From NCBI GenBank assembly GCA_963817885.1, contig CAWFQE010000003.1:124001-188000 (forward strand): a stretch of DNA of 64,000 nucleotides, written 5' to 3'. The DNA comes from CAVOHU01 sp963817885 (GTDB lineage: Bacteria > Acidobacteriota > Vicinamibacteria > Vicinamibacterales > JAKQTR01). The translations under genes were made by a program, and so were the position numbers. Below are positions 17,594 to 26,394 of the stretch, piece by piece. The notes below the pieces were generated by a model, which was given only the letters and a program-made list of their open reading frames with translations, was not told the origin of the DNA and did no database searches. Every line of letters begins with the position of its first letter. Position 1 is the stretch's first letter.

Positions 17594-18694
17594 GCCCGGC
17601 ATTCCCGATCACCGGGTTCGCCTCGGTGACAGCATGCGGCGTGCAGCGGAGTCTTCCGGAAACGGGCGACGCGATTCCACCGCGGCTCGTCACGCAGTGG
17701 CCGACGCCGGGCCCGCGCTGGGCCTGCCTGGTGCCGCCGTTCCGGATGAATGACCTCGTGCCGGGCCTGCGGGTCCGCCGCATGGATCGCCTGTCAGCGT
17801 GGGCGATGATGTGTGGATCGCTCGTCTTCGAGGCGGCCGCGATCGACCCTTCGGCGGCCGGTTCGGACCGCACGGGCGTCGTGTGCGGAACCGCGTTCGG
17901 GTGCCTGGATCGGACCCAGGAATTCCTGGCGGCCGTGGCGCAGGACTCCGCGAAGGCCGACCCCATCCTCTTCCCTGAGACGCTGCCCAACCTGGTTCCC
18001 GGCCATGTCGCCCGAACCTTCGGCTTGAGAGGCCCCAACCTGACCGTCATGGCAGGCGCATTGTCTGGCGAGACAGCGCTCGTGGAGGCCGCCGCGATCC
18101 TGGCCGCGGGTGCGGCGGATCGCGTCCTCGTGCTGGCCGGCGACTGCCTGATCCGTCCGCTCTATCAATACTACGAGGCCGCCGGCGCGATTGACCCGGC
18201 CTGTTTCGGAGCGCACCCGCCGGATCTGTCCGCCGGCCATTGCCCTCGCATTCCGGGCGAGGGTCTTGTCGCGTGCCTCCTCGAGACCGAAAGGATCGGC
18301 GGCGTCCAGAAATGCGCTCGTGCTCGGGCGCTACCTGGGCGGATGGATTGGATCAATCGAACCGCACGATCAGCGGCGTGCCCGGGAGAGCGGTTCGATG
18401 CGCGGGCCGTTTGCCATCGACGGCGCGGCGCTCTTCGAGTCGGTTGCCGCTCCCGCAGATTCGGATGCCGGAATGACGGTGGACTCCGGCGGTTCCGGCA
18501 TCGTGCCTTCCGCTCTTCGCCCGCTGGCGCGGGGGTCGCACGTGGGCCTGTTTGGAGGGGCCGGGCTCTGGAACGTCGGCGAGGCGCTCTTCCGGGCCCG
18601 GACGTCGACCGCCGACAGCATCGTCGCGATAAACGTCGAGGCGTGTCGGTCACAGGCGGCGGCCACCCGCGTGGCCTCGGGAGGGCGTCGATGA
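17590..18694 (+). CDS. Ketosynthase-like chain-length factor (KS beta), apparent +1 frameshift
   Basis: The GTG at 17590 overlaps the KS stop (GTGA). The N-terminal part follows the thiolase fold (ITGFASVTACGVQ, TGVVCGTAFGCLD) but the nucleophile position reads VMAGALSGET, so the catalytic cysteine is missing, as expected of a chain-length factor. The frame changes once between about 18290 and 18315; the continuing frame runs to a TGA at 18694 that overlaps the KAS III ATG (ATGA), which supports it as the true C-terminus. The span is 1105 bases, one more than a multiple of three. Repaired length is about 367 residues, somewhat short for the family, and no HGTGT histidine is seen. Either a sequence error or a disrupted gene. 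Confidence 0.75.
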
Positions 18695-19695
18695 GCGTTC
18701 GACTGGCAGGCGCGGCGTACGCCGTGCCCGAGATGGTCGAGTCGGTTCACGACATCCTCGACAGGGAACGCGAGCGGGTGGAGGCGGCCCTCTCGGTTGT
18801 CAGCCCGGCGCTTCGGCAGCGGGTGACCACGCAGTTGGGGATCGAACGAGTCCGATGCTGTGGGTTGCAGCCGCCCTACGAGCTGATGAAAGCGGCCGCT
18901 GCGACGGCCCTGGAACGCGCCGGCGTCAGGGGTTCGGACGTGGACCTCATCATCGACTACAGCACGCTGCCGGGCTCGGCCGAGCTGTATGCCCCGCTCG
19001 GGCCCCGCCTGTCCACGGACATCAACGCCGAAGCGTCGCTCAACATCAGTCTCAAGTTCGGCGGGTGCGCCGGCATGCACATGGCGATGAAGCAGGCGAT
19101 GGCCCTGATGGCGAGCGACGGCCGTCTGCGAGTCGCCCTGCTCGTGGCGGCCGACAGCCCGCCGCCCGGCAGCCGTTCGCTGATGCCCATCACCGTCCAG
19201 GGAGATGCCGGAAGCGCGATCGTGCTGCGCGCGGGCGGCGACCGCGGACCGGCCATCGTGACGACGGAGGTGCTCACCGTCGGCGCCCTGCACCAGGTGA
19301 TCACGCTGGCGACGCGCGCGGGCGGAATGGACCTGGAACTTCGCGTGGACGCGGCCCAGACGGAGGAATCCGTGGTGCCCGTCTATTACCTGCATTTCCA
19401 TCGCCTGGTCCAGCGGGCCCTGGCGACAGCGGGGATCCGCATCTCGGATGTGGACCACGTGATCTATTCGAACCTCAGCGCGAGCGACCGCGACGGGTTC
19501 GTGAGGGCGATGGGGCTGGCGCCTGGCAAGAACCGCCCGACAGCCATGGCGGAGTTCGGCCACACGTTTGCGAGCGATCTGGCGATCAACTACTGCGACC
19601 TCGTGCGTGACCGGGCGATTCTCCCCGGGCAGTGGCTGCTCTTCGCGGCGGCGGGCATTGGATTCACGTGGGGTGTCACCCTTGCCCGGAGCTGA
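18691..19695 (+). CDS. 3-oxoacyl-ACP synthase III-like protein (KAS III)
   Basis: A 334-residue FabH-fold protein. The nucleophilic Cys126 sits in LKFGGCAGMHMAM. The usual HQAN histidine region reads VIYSNLSASD and the usual Asn loop reads AEFGHTFASD, so two of the three classical catalytic residues are replaced; such divergence is seen in KAS III relatives that start or terminate unusual chains rather than in housekeeping FabH. It may load the starter unit, condense two acyl chains or transfer the finished chain. It is coupled by ATGA to the chain-length-factor gene and is overlapped by the AMP-ligase gene at its end. Confidence 0.85.
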   Translation: MSVRLAGAAYAVPEMVESVHDILDRERERVEAALSVVSPALRQRVTTQLGIERVRCCGLQPPYELMKAAAATALERAGVRGSDVDLIIDYSTLPGSAELYAPLGPRLSTDINAEASLNISLKFGGCAGMHMAMKQAMALMASDGRLRVALLVAADSPPPGSRSLMPITVQGDAGSAIVLRAGGDRGPAIVTTEVLTVGALHQVITLATRAGGMDLELRVDAAQTEESVVPVYYLHFHRLVQRALATAGIRISDVDHVIYSNLSASDRDGFVRAMGLAPGKNRPTAMAEFGHTFASDLAINYCDLVRDRAILPGQWLLFAAAGIGFTWGVTLARS

Positions 19696-21226
19696 CCCTC
19701 CGCCTCTCCTGCACGAGTGGCTGCACCGTGCCGCGGACCGGTGGCCCGATCGGCCAGCCATCGTCGAGTCCGGCCGCGAAACGACGCTGGCCGAACTGAG
19801 GGCGCAGGCGACGGCACTGGCCGGTGCGTTCAGGCAGAGCGGGCTTCTGCCCGGGGATCGCGTGGCGCTGGTCATTGAGAAGTCTCGTGACGCCATCGTG
19901 GCCTTGTACGGCGCGATGATGGCCGGGGGCGTGTACGTGCCCCTCCCGCCCCTGTGGCCCCGGGCGCGGATTGACGCGGTGCTGCGAGACTGTGACGCGC
20001 GGATCGTCGTCTCGAGTGATGCCGCTGAGAGCGCCGGCAGGCTGCTGATACACAATCCGGCGGCCGGCACGACCGGCGCCTGGCCGATCCCGGCCCCTGT
20101 CAGCGGGGCGGACGCACGTGAACCCGCGGCGGGCGATCCGGATCGCCCCGCCTTCATTCTCTTCACGTCCGGATCGACGGGGACGCCCAAGGGCGTCACC
20201 ATTTCTCACGCCGCCGCGGGAGCGTTCGTGGACTGGACGGCGCGTGAGTTCGGACTCGGTCCGGGCGATCGGATTGCCTGTCCGTCGCCGCTCGGTTTCG
20301 ACCTGTCGACCTTCGACGTCCTCAACATCGGTCGAAGCGGCTCGGCCTGCGTCGTGCTTCCGGAGGCGACCCGATGGGTTCCGCGGTTGCTGTTCCAGGA
20401 ACTCGCAGATCTGGGTGTGACGGCGTGGTACTCGGTTCCCTCCGCCCTGAATGCCGTCGCCGACACTCCGAATGCGGTTGCTGGGCGGCTGGCCGGCGTG
20501 AGGCTGTTTCTGCTGGCGGGCGAGGTCTTTCCGCCGCGGCTGGCGGCCGCGCTGCGCGGCGCGTGCCCGCGCGCCCGCATTCTCAATCTTTACGGCCCCA
20601 CCGAAACCAATGTCGTGACGTGGCACGAGTTGCCAGAATCGATCGATCCAGAGAGGCCGGTCCCGATCGGCGTGGCCTGCCCATACGCCCGCGTGCTCGT
20701 CCGTCCGGATGAGGGACCGGCCGGCGACAGCGGCGGCACGATCGGAGAGCTGTTGCTGGCCGGGCAATCGATGATGGCCGGGTACTGGAACCGGGCGGCG
20801 GACACGGATGGGGCGTTCGTCGAAATAGGCGTTGGACGCGATCGGGCACGGTATTACCGCAGCGGCGACCGCGTGTCACTCCTCCCGGACGGTCAGCTGC
20901 ACTTCATCGGCCGAATCGACCGTCAGATCAAGCGCCGGGGAATTCGCATCGAGCTCGGCGAGATCGAGAGCGTTCTCGGCAGGAACGAGTCCGTTGCCGA
21001 GGCGGCCGTCGCGGTCACCGGCTCCAATCCTCCGGTGGTGACGGCGTTTGTCACCCTGCGCGGAGGGAAGCCCGCAGAGCTCGACGATCTGCGGCTCCAC
21101 TGCGCACGGCTCCTGCCTGCCTCTATGCTGCCGGATCGGTTCGTGATCCTGGCGCAGATGCCTCGGGGGAACCGGGGCAAGATCGACTACGAGCGACTGT
21201 CGTCGTGGGAACCAGCCGGCGCTTGA
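19673..21226 (+). CDS. AMP-dependent ligase / adenylation enzyme
   Basis: A 517-residue stand-alone ANL-superfamily enzyme. Motifs in order: FILFTSGSTGTPKGVTISH (P-loop), NLYGPTETNVV, GELLLAGQSMMAGYW, YRSGDRV, GRIDRQIKRRGIRIELGE (hinge) and the catalytic lysine in NRGKIDY close to the C-terminus. It activates a carboxylic acid with ATP and passes it to CoA or a carrier protein. In this locus it would load a starter or amino acid onto one of the two ACPs, like ApeH. The likely start is GTG at 19673, overlapping the KAS III gene by 23 bases; TTG at 19682 is possible. The acid is not predictable from sequence by eye. Confidence 0.88.
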   Translation: MSPLPGADPPPLLHEWLHRAADRWPDRPAIVESGRETTLAELRAQATALAGAFRQSGLLPGDRVALVIEKSRDAIVALYGAMMAGGVYVPLPPLWPRARIDAVLRDCDARIVVSSDAAESAGRLLIHNPAAGTTGAWPIPAPVSGADAREPAAGDPDRPAFILFTSGSTGTPKGVTISHAAAGAFVDWTAREFGLGPGDRIACPSPLGFDLSTFDVLNIGRSGSACVVLPEATRWVPRLLFQELADLGVTAWYSVPSALNAVADTPNAVAGRLAGVRLFLLAGEVFPPRLAAALRGACPRARILNLYGPTETNVVTWHELPESIDPERPVPIGVACPYARVLVRPDEGPAGDSGGTIGELLLAGQSMMAGYWNRAADTDGAFVEIGVGRDRARYYRSGDRVSLLPDGQLHFIGRIDRQIKRRGIRIELGEIESVLGRNESVAEAAVAVTGSNPPVVTAFVTLRGGKPAELDDLRLHCARLLPASMLPDRFVILAQMPRGNRGKIDYERLSSWEPAGA

Positions 21227-21317
21227 ACCGCAGGCCGCGAAATCACGTCCGCATTGAGCCCGGAAGCGAGTCTCCCCCGGCGCCGGTGTCGCCTCGGGCG
21301 CGGCTCGTTCGCAAGGG

Positions 21318-21323
21318 TATAAT
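21318..21323 (+). promoter_or_regulatory. Perfect -10 box (TATAAT) before the second ACP gene
   Basis: TATAAT at 21318-21323 lies in the 189-base gap after the AMP ligase, 93 bases before the GTG of the ACP gene. No convincing -35 hexamer is seen at 16-18 bases upstream, so activator dependence or chance are both possible. In DNA this GC-rich a perfect -10 box stands out. Confidence 0.35.
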
Positions 21324-21415
21324 GTCTGGCGGCCGGGCTGCCGGCGACGCGGTGTCGGCGCGCGTCGGAAGGTCATCGACGAACGGCAGCAGGCCCTGGG
21401 AAGCGGAGAGCCCCT

Positions 21416-21703
21416 GTGAACGACGACATCAAGACCGTCATCCGTGAGTACGTGGAGGGGAGCGACTTGCTGCGCCGCCCCGGGCCCATCGCGGATACGA
21501 CCGCCCTCGGGACCTTCGGGGTTCTCGACTCTCTTGCCATCATCGAGCTCGTGCTGTTCCTGGAAACGCGATTCGGCATCGAGTTCTCCACCCGGGACCT
21601 CGACCGCCGGAGGCTCGAGACGATCGAACAGATCGAAATCCTCGTGGCTGAAAAACAAGCCGCGCAAAACCGGACCGCGAGCACGCAGCCGCCTGAATCA
21701 TGA
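21416..21703 (+). CDS. Acyl carrier protein (second ACP of the locus)
   Basis: A 95-residue carrier protein beginning with GTG and preceded by a GGAGAG ribosome site. The phosphopantetheine attachment site is Ser39 in GVLDSLAIIELVLFLE. It differs clearly from the first ACP at 13633, so the locus has two dedicated carriers, as aryl-polyene clusters do (ApeE and ApeF). One may accept the adenylated starter and the other the extender chain. The stop overlaps the esterase start as ATGA. Confidence 0.88.
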   Translation: MNDDIKTVIREYVEGSDLLRRPGPIADTTALGTFGVLDSLAIIELVLFLETRFGIEFSTRDLDRRRLETIEQIEILVAEKQAAQNRTASTQPPES

Positions 21704-22614
21704 CCGACCGACGCCGCGTCCTCGGGTGGAGGCGGATGTCGATTGTGGCGGTTGGTTTCGTGCTGTACGCGGTGGACGCGTGTGTGGGGCCGCGGGTTCT
21801 GCCGTGGGAACTGGCTCCGCTGCCCCCGGATGGCGTTGACCGGTCGCTCGTTGCCGACGGGCCGATCGTTCACGTCGATCGCGTGCGCTTCCATTCCGCC
21901 AGCCTGGGCGACACTCGGTACTTCCTGGCGCTGGTCCCGAACGGGCCGGAACCCGCGACGCGCGTCGCGATTGTCAACCACGGTTGGCTCGACCGGCCCG
22001 AAGATCTGCCTGAACACCTGGCCATCGAACGCGTGTACGCGGACCTGCTCGCGAAAACAGCTGTCGAGCGAGCCATCATCGTCCTGCCCGATCTCCGCAT
22101 CGCGAGCCGATTTGGCCCCACAAAGCCGCGCCCGCCGCGATCCGCGGTCACGACGTACGTGGCCGAGGAGGTGGCCGCACTCGCAGGCCGCCTGTATGGC
22201 GTTGAGGCCGGCCGTTCCCGCTGGTCGGTCTCGGGTTTTTCGTTCGGCGGCCTCGTGGCGCTGGACGTCGCGCGCACCTCAGCCGAGCGCTTCGGCAGTG
22301 TCGGGGTTGTCAGCGGTTTCTACGACCACACGTGGGCCTTCTGGAATGGTACCGTCGCGCCTGCCGACCGGGGCGCCGACGACCATGCGACGGATTCCAT
22401 TGGACCACCGCCCCGGGTCATGCTGGCATGCGGGACGAGCGACAGGTTCTTCAGGGAGATGCAATCGTTGCATCAGCTGTTTGACGCCTCAGGCATTCGC
22501 AACCAATGGTTGATCGCGCCAGGCGGACACACATGGCAATACTGGGCGACAGTTGTGGAGCCGCTGTTGATCTTCCACCTCGGGTCGGGGCGATCGGGAG
22601 TTTCACGAGAGTAA
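21700..22614 (+). CDS. Exported alpha/beta-hydrolase (esterase D-like)
   Basis: A 304-residue protein with an N-terminal hydrophobic segment (SIVAVGFVLYAVDA) that would anchor or export it. The fold is alpha/beta-hydrolase: NHGW near the oxyanion region, the nucleophile elbow SGFSFGG, and the C-terminal GGHTWQYW holding the histidine, as in Fes/esterase-D-type enzymes. As the last gene of the operon it could release or trim the product outside the cytoplasm, or act as a thioesterase. The coding frame ends 34 bases before the stop of the convergent membrane-protein gene; a weak hairpin (22625-22645) lies between. Confidence 0.78.
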   Translation: MTDRRRVLGWRRMSIVAVGFVLYAVDACVGPRVLPWELAPLPPDGVDRSLVADGPIVHVDRVRFHSASLGDTRYFLALVPNGPEPATRVAIVNHGWLDRPEDLPEHLAIERVYADLLAKTAVERAIIVLPDLRIASRFGPTKPRPPRSAVTTYVAEEVAALAGRLYGVEAGRSRWSVSGFSFGGLVALDVARTSAERFGSVGVVSGFYDHTWAFWNGTVAPADRGADDHATDSIGPPPRVMLACGTSDRFFREMQSLHQLFDASGIRNQWLIAPGGHTWQYWATVVEPLLIFHLGSGRSGVSRE

Positions 22615-22648
22615 ATGACGAGTAAAGGCTTGGGGCTCAGGCCTTACA

Positions 22649-23866
22649 TCACAAGTACGGCCCGATGATCGGCGGGCGGAGCTCCGCGACGCCGTCGAGC
22701 ACCGACAGGTTTCCGAGAATCACGAACGGCCAGAACCAGCGGTCCTTCCGAACGAGCACGTTGAAGGCGAACGACATCGGCAGCAGCACCCGTACCGCAG
22801 CGCCCGGGTAGCCCTCCCAGACGAGCGGGCTCAGCAGCGGCATGAAGATCACGTACACGATGCCCATTCGCCACCACGGCGACTTCCAGTCGCGCCTGAG
22901 CAGCAGATAGCCGGCCTGTGTCGTCATGCTCACGAGCACGACCAGGTTGAACCGCGCGTACGACTTCCATCCGCCGGCTGCCAGCTCGGAAATCGTCGAA
23001 ATCCACGTGTTGACGTAGGCCGTGAAGGGCAGGCTGAAGCTGGCGGGATTCGAGTACTCGAAGTTCGGGTACACCGATCGCACATACAACGACCACAACA
23101 CGAACGGGGCCACAGCCATGAGGATCGCGCCGCCGGCGCGTAGCGCCTGACGCGGCGTCCGGGGCAGCTCCTCGATCAGCATGCCGCTGCCGAGCAGGTT
23201 GGTTTCCCGGCCGAGACCGGCGAGGCCCATCACGCAGCTTCCCAGCACTCGCCGGTTGCGCTCGATGGCCAGGATGGCGAGCGCCATCACCATCATGCTC
23301 GGGCCTTCGAGCAGGGCGTTGCGCACCGAGAGGCTCAGGCCCGCACCGAACAGGCACCCGAACCACGGCAGGAAATTCCGCGGGGCGGTCGGCGGGAACC
23401 ACCGCAGCATGAGGATCGCCAGCACGATCCACGCGACGATGTTCTGCGCGGCGTACACCTTCAGGATCAGCCTCGGTTGCCCGAATCCGCCGAGGTAGGC
23501 CGTCCAGGCGAACAGGATCCGCCGGGCTCGGTAGGGCGGCGTATCGATGGCCGTGTCGATGGCCCGGTCGCGGAGCAGCGGCACGAACGCCAGCTGGGCG
23601 TACCATTGGCCGTCGTAGCCGGCGCCCGGGAACGTGAAGTGCGGAACCGCGCGCACCTCGGGCAGCAGCTTCCCGTAGAACTGATCGCCGAAGTTGATGA
23701 GATACGTGAAGCCCGTGCGGCGATAGTTGAACTGCTTGATGGAGATTCCGAACAGGGCCACCGCCGCCACGTAGAGCAGCATCGTGAGGGCGGTCGCTCG
23801 CGTGAGGCGAGGCATTCGCGTGGCAATGAAACCCGTGGCCTGTCGAGCCCGACCCAGGATCGTCAC
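22649..23866 (-). CDS. Polytopic membrane protein, possible GT-C-type glycosyltransferase
   Basis: A 405-residue protein with about nine hydrophobic segments. The first periplasmic loop carries GYDGQWYAQLAFVPLLRD; the GYDGQ motif with following aromatic residues is typical of a family of uncharacterised bacterial membrane proteins resembling GT-C mannosyltransferases. No DxD or catalytic residue can be fixed by eye. Its ATG overlaps the stop of the S9 peptidase gene (ATGA, 23863-23866), so the two are co-transcribed, which gives no strong clue to function. Confidence 0.7.
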   Translation of the reverse strand: MTILGRARQATGFIATRMPRLTRATALTMLLYVAAVALFGISIKQFNYRRTGFTYLINFGDQFYGKLLPEVRAVPHFTFPGAGYDGQWYAQLAFVPLLRDRAIDTAIDTPPYRARRILFAWTAYLGGFGQPRLILKVYAAQNIVAWIVLAILMLRWFPPTAPRNFLPWFGCLFGAGLSLSVRNALLEGPSMMVMALAILAIERNRRVLGSCVMGLAGLGRETNLLGSGMLIEELPRTPRQALRAGGAILMAVAPFVLWSLYVRSVYPNFEYSNPASFSLPFTAYVNTWISTISELAAGGWKSYARFNLVVLVSMTTQAGYLLLRRDWKSPWWRMGIVYVIFMPLLSPLVWEGYPGAAVRVLLPMSFAFNVLVRKDRWFWPFVILGNLSVLDGVAELRPPIIGPYL

Positions 23867-25563
23867 GCCCCGCCTCCCGGCTGCCTTTCAGACGGGCCAC
23901 CCGGCTTGGGCGATCCATCCTTCCACGCCGGCGGGTTCACGCCAAGCAGGTGCCGCACGAAGAAATCGTAACGCTTGTGCTCGCCGTACGCGCCGCCGGC
24001 GCCATGGCCGGCGCCGGGGATCACCAGGAGCTCGAAGTCCTTGTTGTTCTTGATGAGCTGGTTCACCACCTGCATCGTGGACGACGGGTCGACGTTGGTG
24101 TCCATCTCCCCGACGACCAGAAGGACATCGCCTTCGAGCCGGTGCGCGTTGTCCACATTGGACGACTCCCCGTACTCCGGGCCGATGGGCCAGCCCATCC
24201 ATTGTTCGTTCCACCAGATCTTGTCCATCCGATTGTCGTGACATCCGGCGGCCGACACGGCGGCCTTGTAGAACTCGGGGTGGAAGAGCAGTGCGCCCAG
24301 GGAGTTCTGGCCGCCCGCCGAGGTCCCGTAGACGCCGACGCGCGTGATGTCGTACCAGGGATACCTGGCGGCGAGCGCCTTGTGCCACAGGATCCGATCC
24401 GCGAACCCGGCGTCCTTGAGGTTCTTCCACGCCACGTCGTGAAAAGCCTTCGACCGGTTCGAGGTTCCCATCCCGTCGATCTGCACGACGATGAAGCCGA
24501 GCTCGGCCTGGGCCTGCATCGCGTTGTAGGCGCTGAACGATTTCGGCACGAACGAGCCCTGCGGCCCCGCGTAGATGTTCTCGATCACCGGGTACTTCTT
24601 CTTCGGGTCGAAATTCGTGGGCCGGTAGATGACGCCCCAGATGTCGGTCTTTCCGTCACGGCCGGGAGCGGTGAAGACCTCCGGCGGATTCCAGCCGGCC
24701 GTGCGGAGCTCGGTCGCATCGCCGCGTTCGAGCTCGGCAACGAGGCTGCGATCGCTCGTCCGGCGAAGCTCGGAGACCGTCGCCAGATCGACGCGCGAAT
24801 AGGTGTCGACGTAGTACGTCATGTCGGCCGAGAAACTGACGGCGTGGTTGGCGTCGGCCTCGGTCAAGGCCGTCAGGTTCGACCCGTCGAAGTCGATGCG
24901 GTAGAAGTGAAGGAAGTACGGGTCCTTGCCCGGGTACATCCCGCCGGCGCTGAACCAGATCTGCCGCTGCGCTTCGTCGACCTTGACCACGCCTCGAACC
25001 GCCCAGTCGCCCGTCGTGATCCGCCGGATCACGGCGCCGGTGGACCCGTCGATCAGGTACAGATGATTCCAGCCGTCCCGTTCCGACATCCAGATGACCT
25101 GCCTGCCGCCGTCGAGGTCGAAACGGAACTTCTTCCCGGAGTCGGCCAGGCTCCCGTTCGCCGTGCGGTAGTTGAAGAACGTCTTCGGCTCTTCCGACAC
25201 CACGGCGCGCGCCGTCCCCGTGGTCGCATCGACCTCGATCACGCGATAGACCTGGTGCCCGCGCTGGTTGTACTCGAACGTCAGGGCGCTGCTGTCCTTG
25301 CGCCATTCCAGCCGCGACAGCGAATACGGGTTGGGGAAGAGGGCGTTGTCGACCGTGAGCTGCGTGGCGGGATCGAGCGCAAACACGACCGGCTGATTCA
25401 AGTCCAGCACGTCGCCGGGCTTGGCATAGAGGAGTGTCGAAGACTTCGGCTGCAGCTGATCTTCCGGCGAGGACTCGACGTAGTGGACTTCGCGGCGGTA
25501 TCCGGGCCGTACGCGGTAGGCCGCGAGCCGCTTCGAGTCGGGTGACCAGGCAATCGACGACAA
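23863..25563 (-). CDS. S9 (dipeptidyl-peptidase IV-like) peptidase, catalytic C-terminal portion
   Basis: This open frame encodes most of a DPP IV-type serine peptidase: the beta-propeller blades (RLEWRKDSSALTFEY, WMSERDGWNHLYLID) followed by an alpha/beta-hydrolase domain with the nucleophile motif GVYGTSAGGQ, the acid in GEMDTNVDP and the histidine in IPGAGHGAGG. It continues, in another frame, the protein begun at 26194: the words SLDG and SEGNYYTLSSIAWSPDS join cleanly if one T is removed near 25579. The joined protein would be about 776 residues, the normal family length. It cleaves dipeptides from peptide N-termini outside the cell. Treat both pieces as one gene unless reads confirm the shift. 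Confidence 0.85.
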   Translation of the reverse strand: MSSIAWSPDSKRLAAYRVRPGYRREVHYVESSPEDQLQPKSSTLLYAKPGDVLDLNQPVVFALDPATQLTVDNALFPNPYSLSRLEWRKDSSALTFEYNQRGHQVYRVIEVDATTGTARAVVSEEPKTFFNYRTANGSLADSGKKFRFDLDGGRQVIWMSERDGWNHLYLIDGSTGAVIRRITTGDWAVRGVVKVDEAQRQIWFSAGGMYPGKDPYFLHFYRIDFDGSNLTALTEADANHAVSFSADMTYYVDTYSRVDLATVSELRRTSDRSLVAELERGDATELRTAGWNPPEVFTAPGRDGKTDIWGVIYRPTNFDPKKKYPVIENIYAGPQGSFVPKSFSAYNAMQAQAELGFIVVQIDGMGTSNRSKAFHDVAWKNLKDAGFADRILWHKALAARYPWYDITRVGVYGTSAGGQNSLGALLFHPEFYKAAVSAAGCHDNRMDKIWWNEQWMGWPIGPEYGESSNVDNAHRLEGDVLLVVGEMDTNVDPSSTMQVVNQLIKNNKDFELLVIPGAGHGAGGAYGEHKRYDFFVRHLLGVNPPAWKDGSPKPGGPSERQPGGGA

Positions 25564-25579
25564 GGTGTAGTAGTTGCCT

Positions 25580-26194
25580 TCAGAATCCGTCCAGGCTCAG
25601 GCGCGTGAGCTTCGTCGCTCCAGCCGGGCGGACGACCACGTTGAAATTGTTGATGAGGGCTTCCCACTTCCCGTCCGGCGACACCCGCGGCCGCGTATCG
25701 GGTGCCTGTCCGCCACGTCCGCCACCTCCCGCCGCGCCCCGGCCGCCGAGGCGGCCATCGGTCGTCTTCCGGCACGTGTAGTCGGTCAGCGTGCATCGCC
25801 AGGTTGAGGCGGCCGCCGTGAACTCGATGGCCTGCTCGTTGTCGGTGAACGAGAACGTGCTGAAGGGCAGCGTGACGGCCGTGTACTTCCCGCCCGCGGC
25901 GCTCGAGAGCACCGCTGCGAGCCGCGCGTGGTCGAACGGCGGACGCTTCTGCGCCGTCCCGGCCTCGACCAGGACGAACTCGTTGCCGCCCTTCACGGAC
26001 TTGCGGTACCAGAACCGGCTGGTCTTCTCGATCCATGTGGCCGGACCGGCGATATCGACGGCCAGGCTCTCGTACTTGGCGCGAAGAAGGCTGGCACGCT
26101 GGTAGTCTGCCGCCGTGCCCTGCGCCAGAGCCGGCGCCGACACGAGCACGAGGATGGCAATCGCGACCGACGCCGAGCATGTCCGCGAAAGCAT
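25580..26194 (-). CDS. S9 peptidase, N-terminal portion (frameshifted from the C-terminal portion)
   Basis: The ATG at 26194 follows a GGGAGA ribosome site and begins a signal peptide (MLSRTCSASVAIAILVLVSA ending at ALAQ). The exported part matches the start of a DPP IV propeller (FWYRKSVKGGNEFVLVEAG; PDTRPRVSPDGKWEALINN). A glycine/arginine-rich insert (GGRGAAGGGGRGGQ) sits in the propeller. The frame ends in TGA right after LSLDGF at 25580, and the rest of the protein continues one frame over. The open frame before 26194 is not coding. Confidence 0.8.
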   Translation of the reverse strand: MLSRTCSASVAIAILVLVSAPALAQGTAADYQRASLLRAKYESLAVDIAGPATWIEKTSRFWYRKSVKGGNEFVLVEAGTAQKRPPFDHARLAAVLSSAAGGKYTAVTLPFSTFSFTDNEQAIEFTAAASTWRCTLTDYTCRKTTDGRLGGRGAAGGGGRGGQAPDTRPRVSPDGKWEALINNFNVVVRPAGATKLTRLSLDGF

Positions 26195-26394
26195 GGCCGT
26201 TTCTCCCGAGTCGCAGGGGCTCGCTCGCCCGTTTTTCCTGGCTGTCGCCGGGTTGATGGATTCTGACAGAAAAGCAGGCGATGTGGATCTACACTTTCTA
26301 ACTGGGAGATAACTCGCACTACGCAATCCGGCTGGAGGCCGCCGTCGATCGGGGGCTCGCGGTTCGCGATCTGCCGTTCTGGAGGAGTGACACG

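Noticed and set aside
16936..19695. A single 919-residue protein fusing a ketosynthase and KAS III
   Set aside because: The open frame reads nonsense at both ends of the chain-length-factor gene. The true chain-length-factor end (TGA overlapping the KAS III ATG) is in another frame, so the fusion is an artefact.
766..22614. Calling the locus a standard aryl-polyene cluster
   Set aside because: No aromatic ammonia lyase or standard ApeA/ApeB set is seen, and several extra enzymes are present. Only the general logic is shared.
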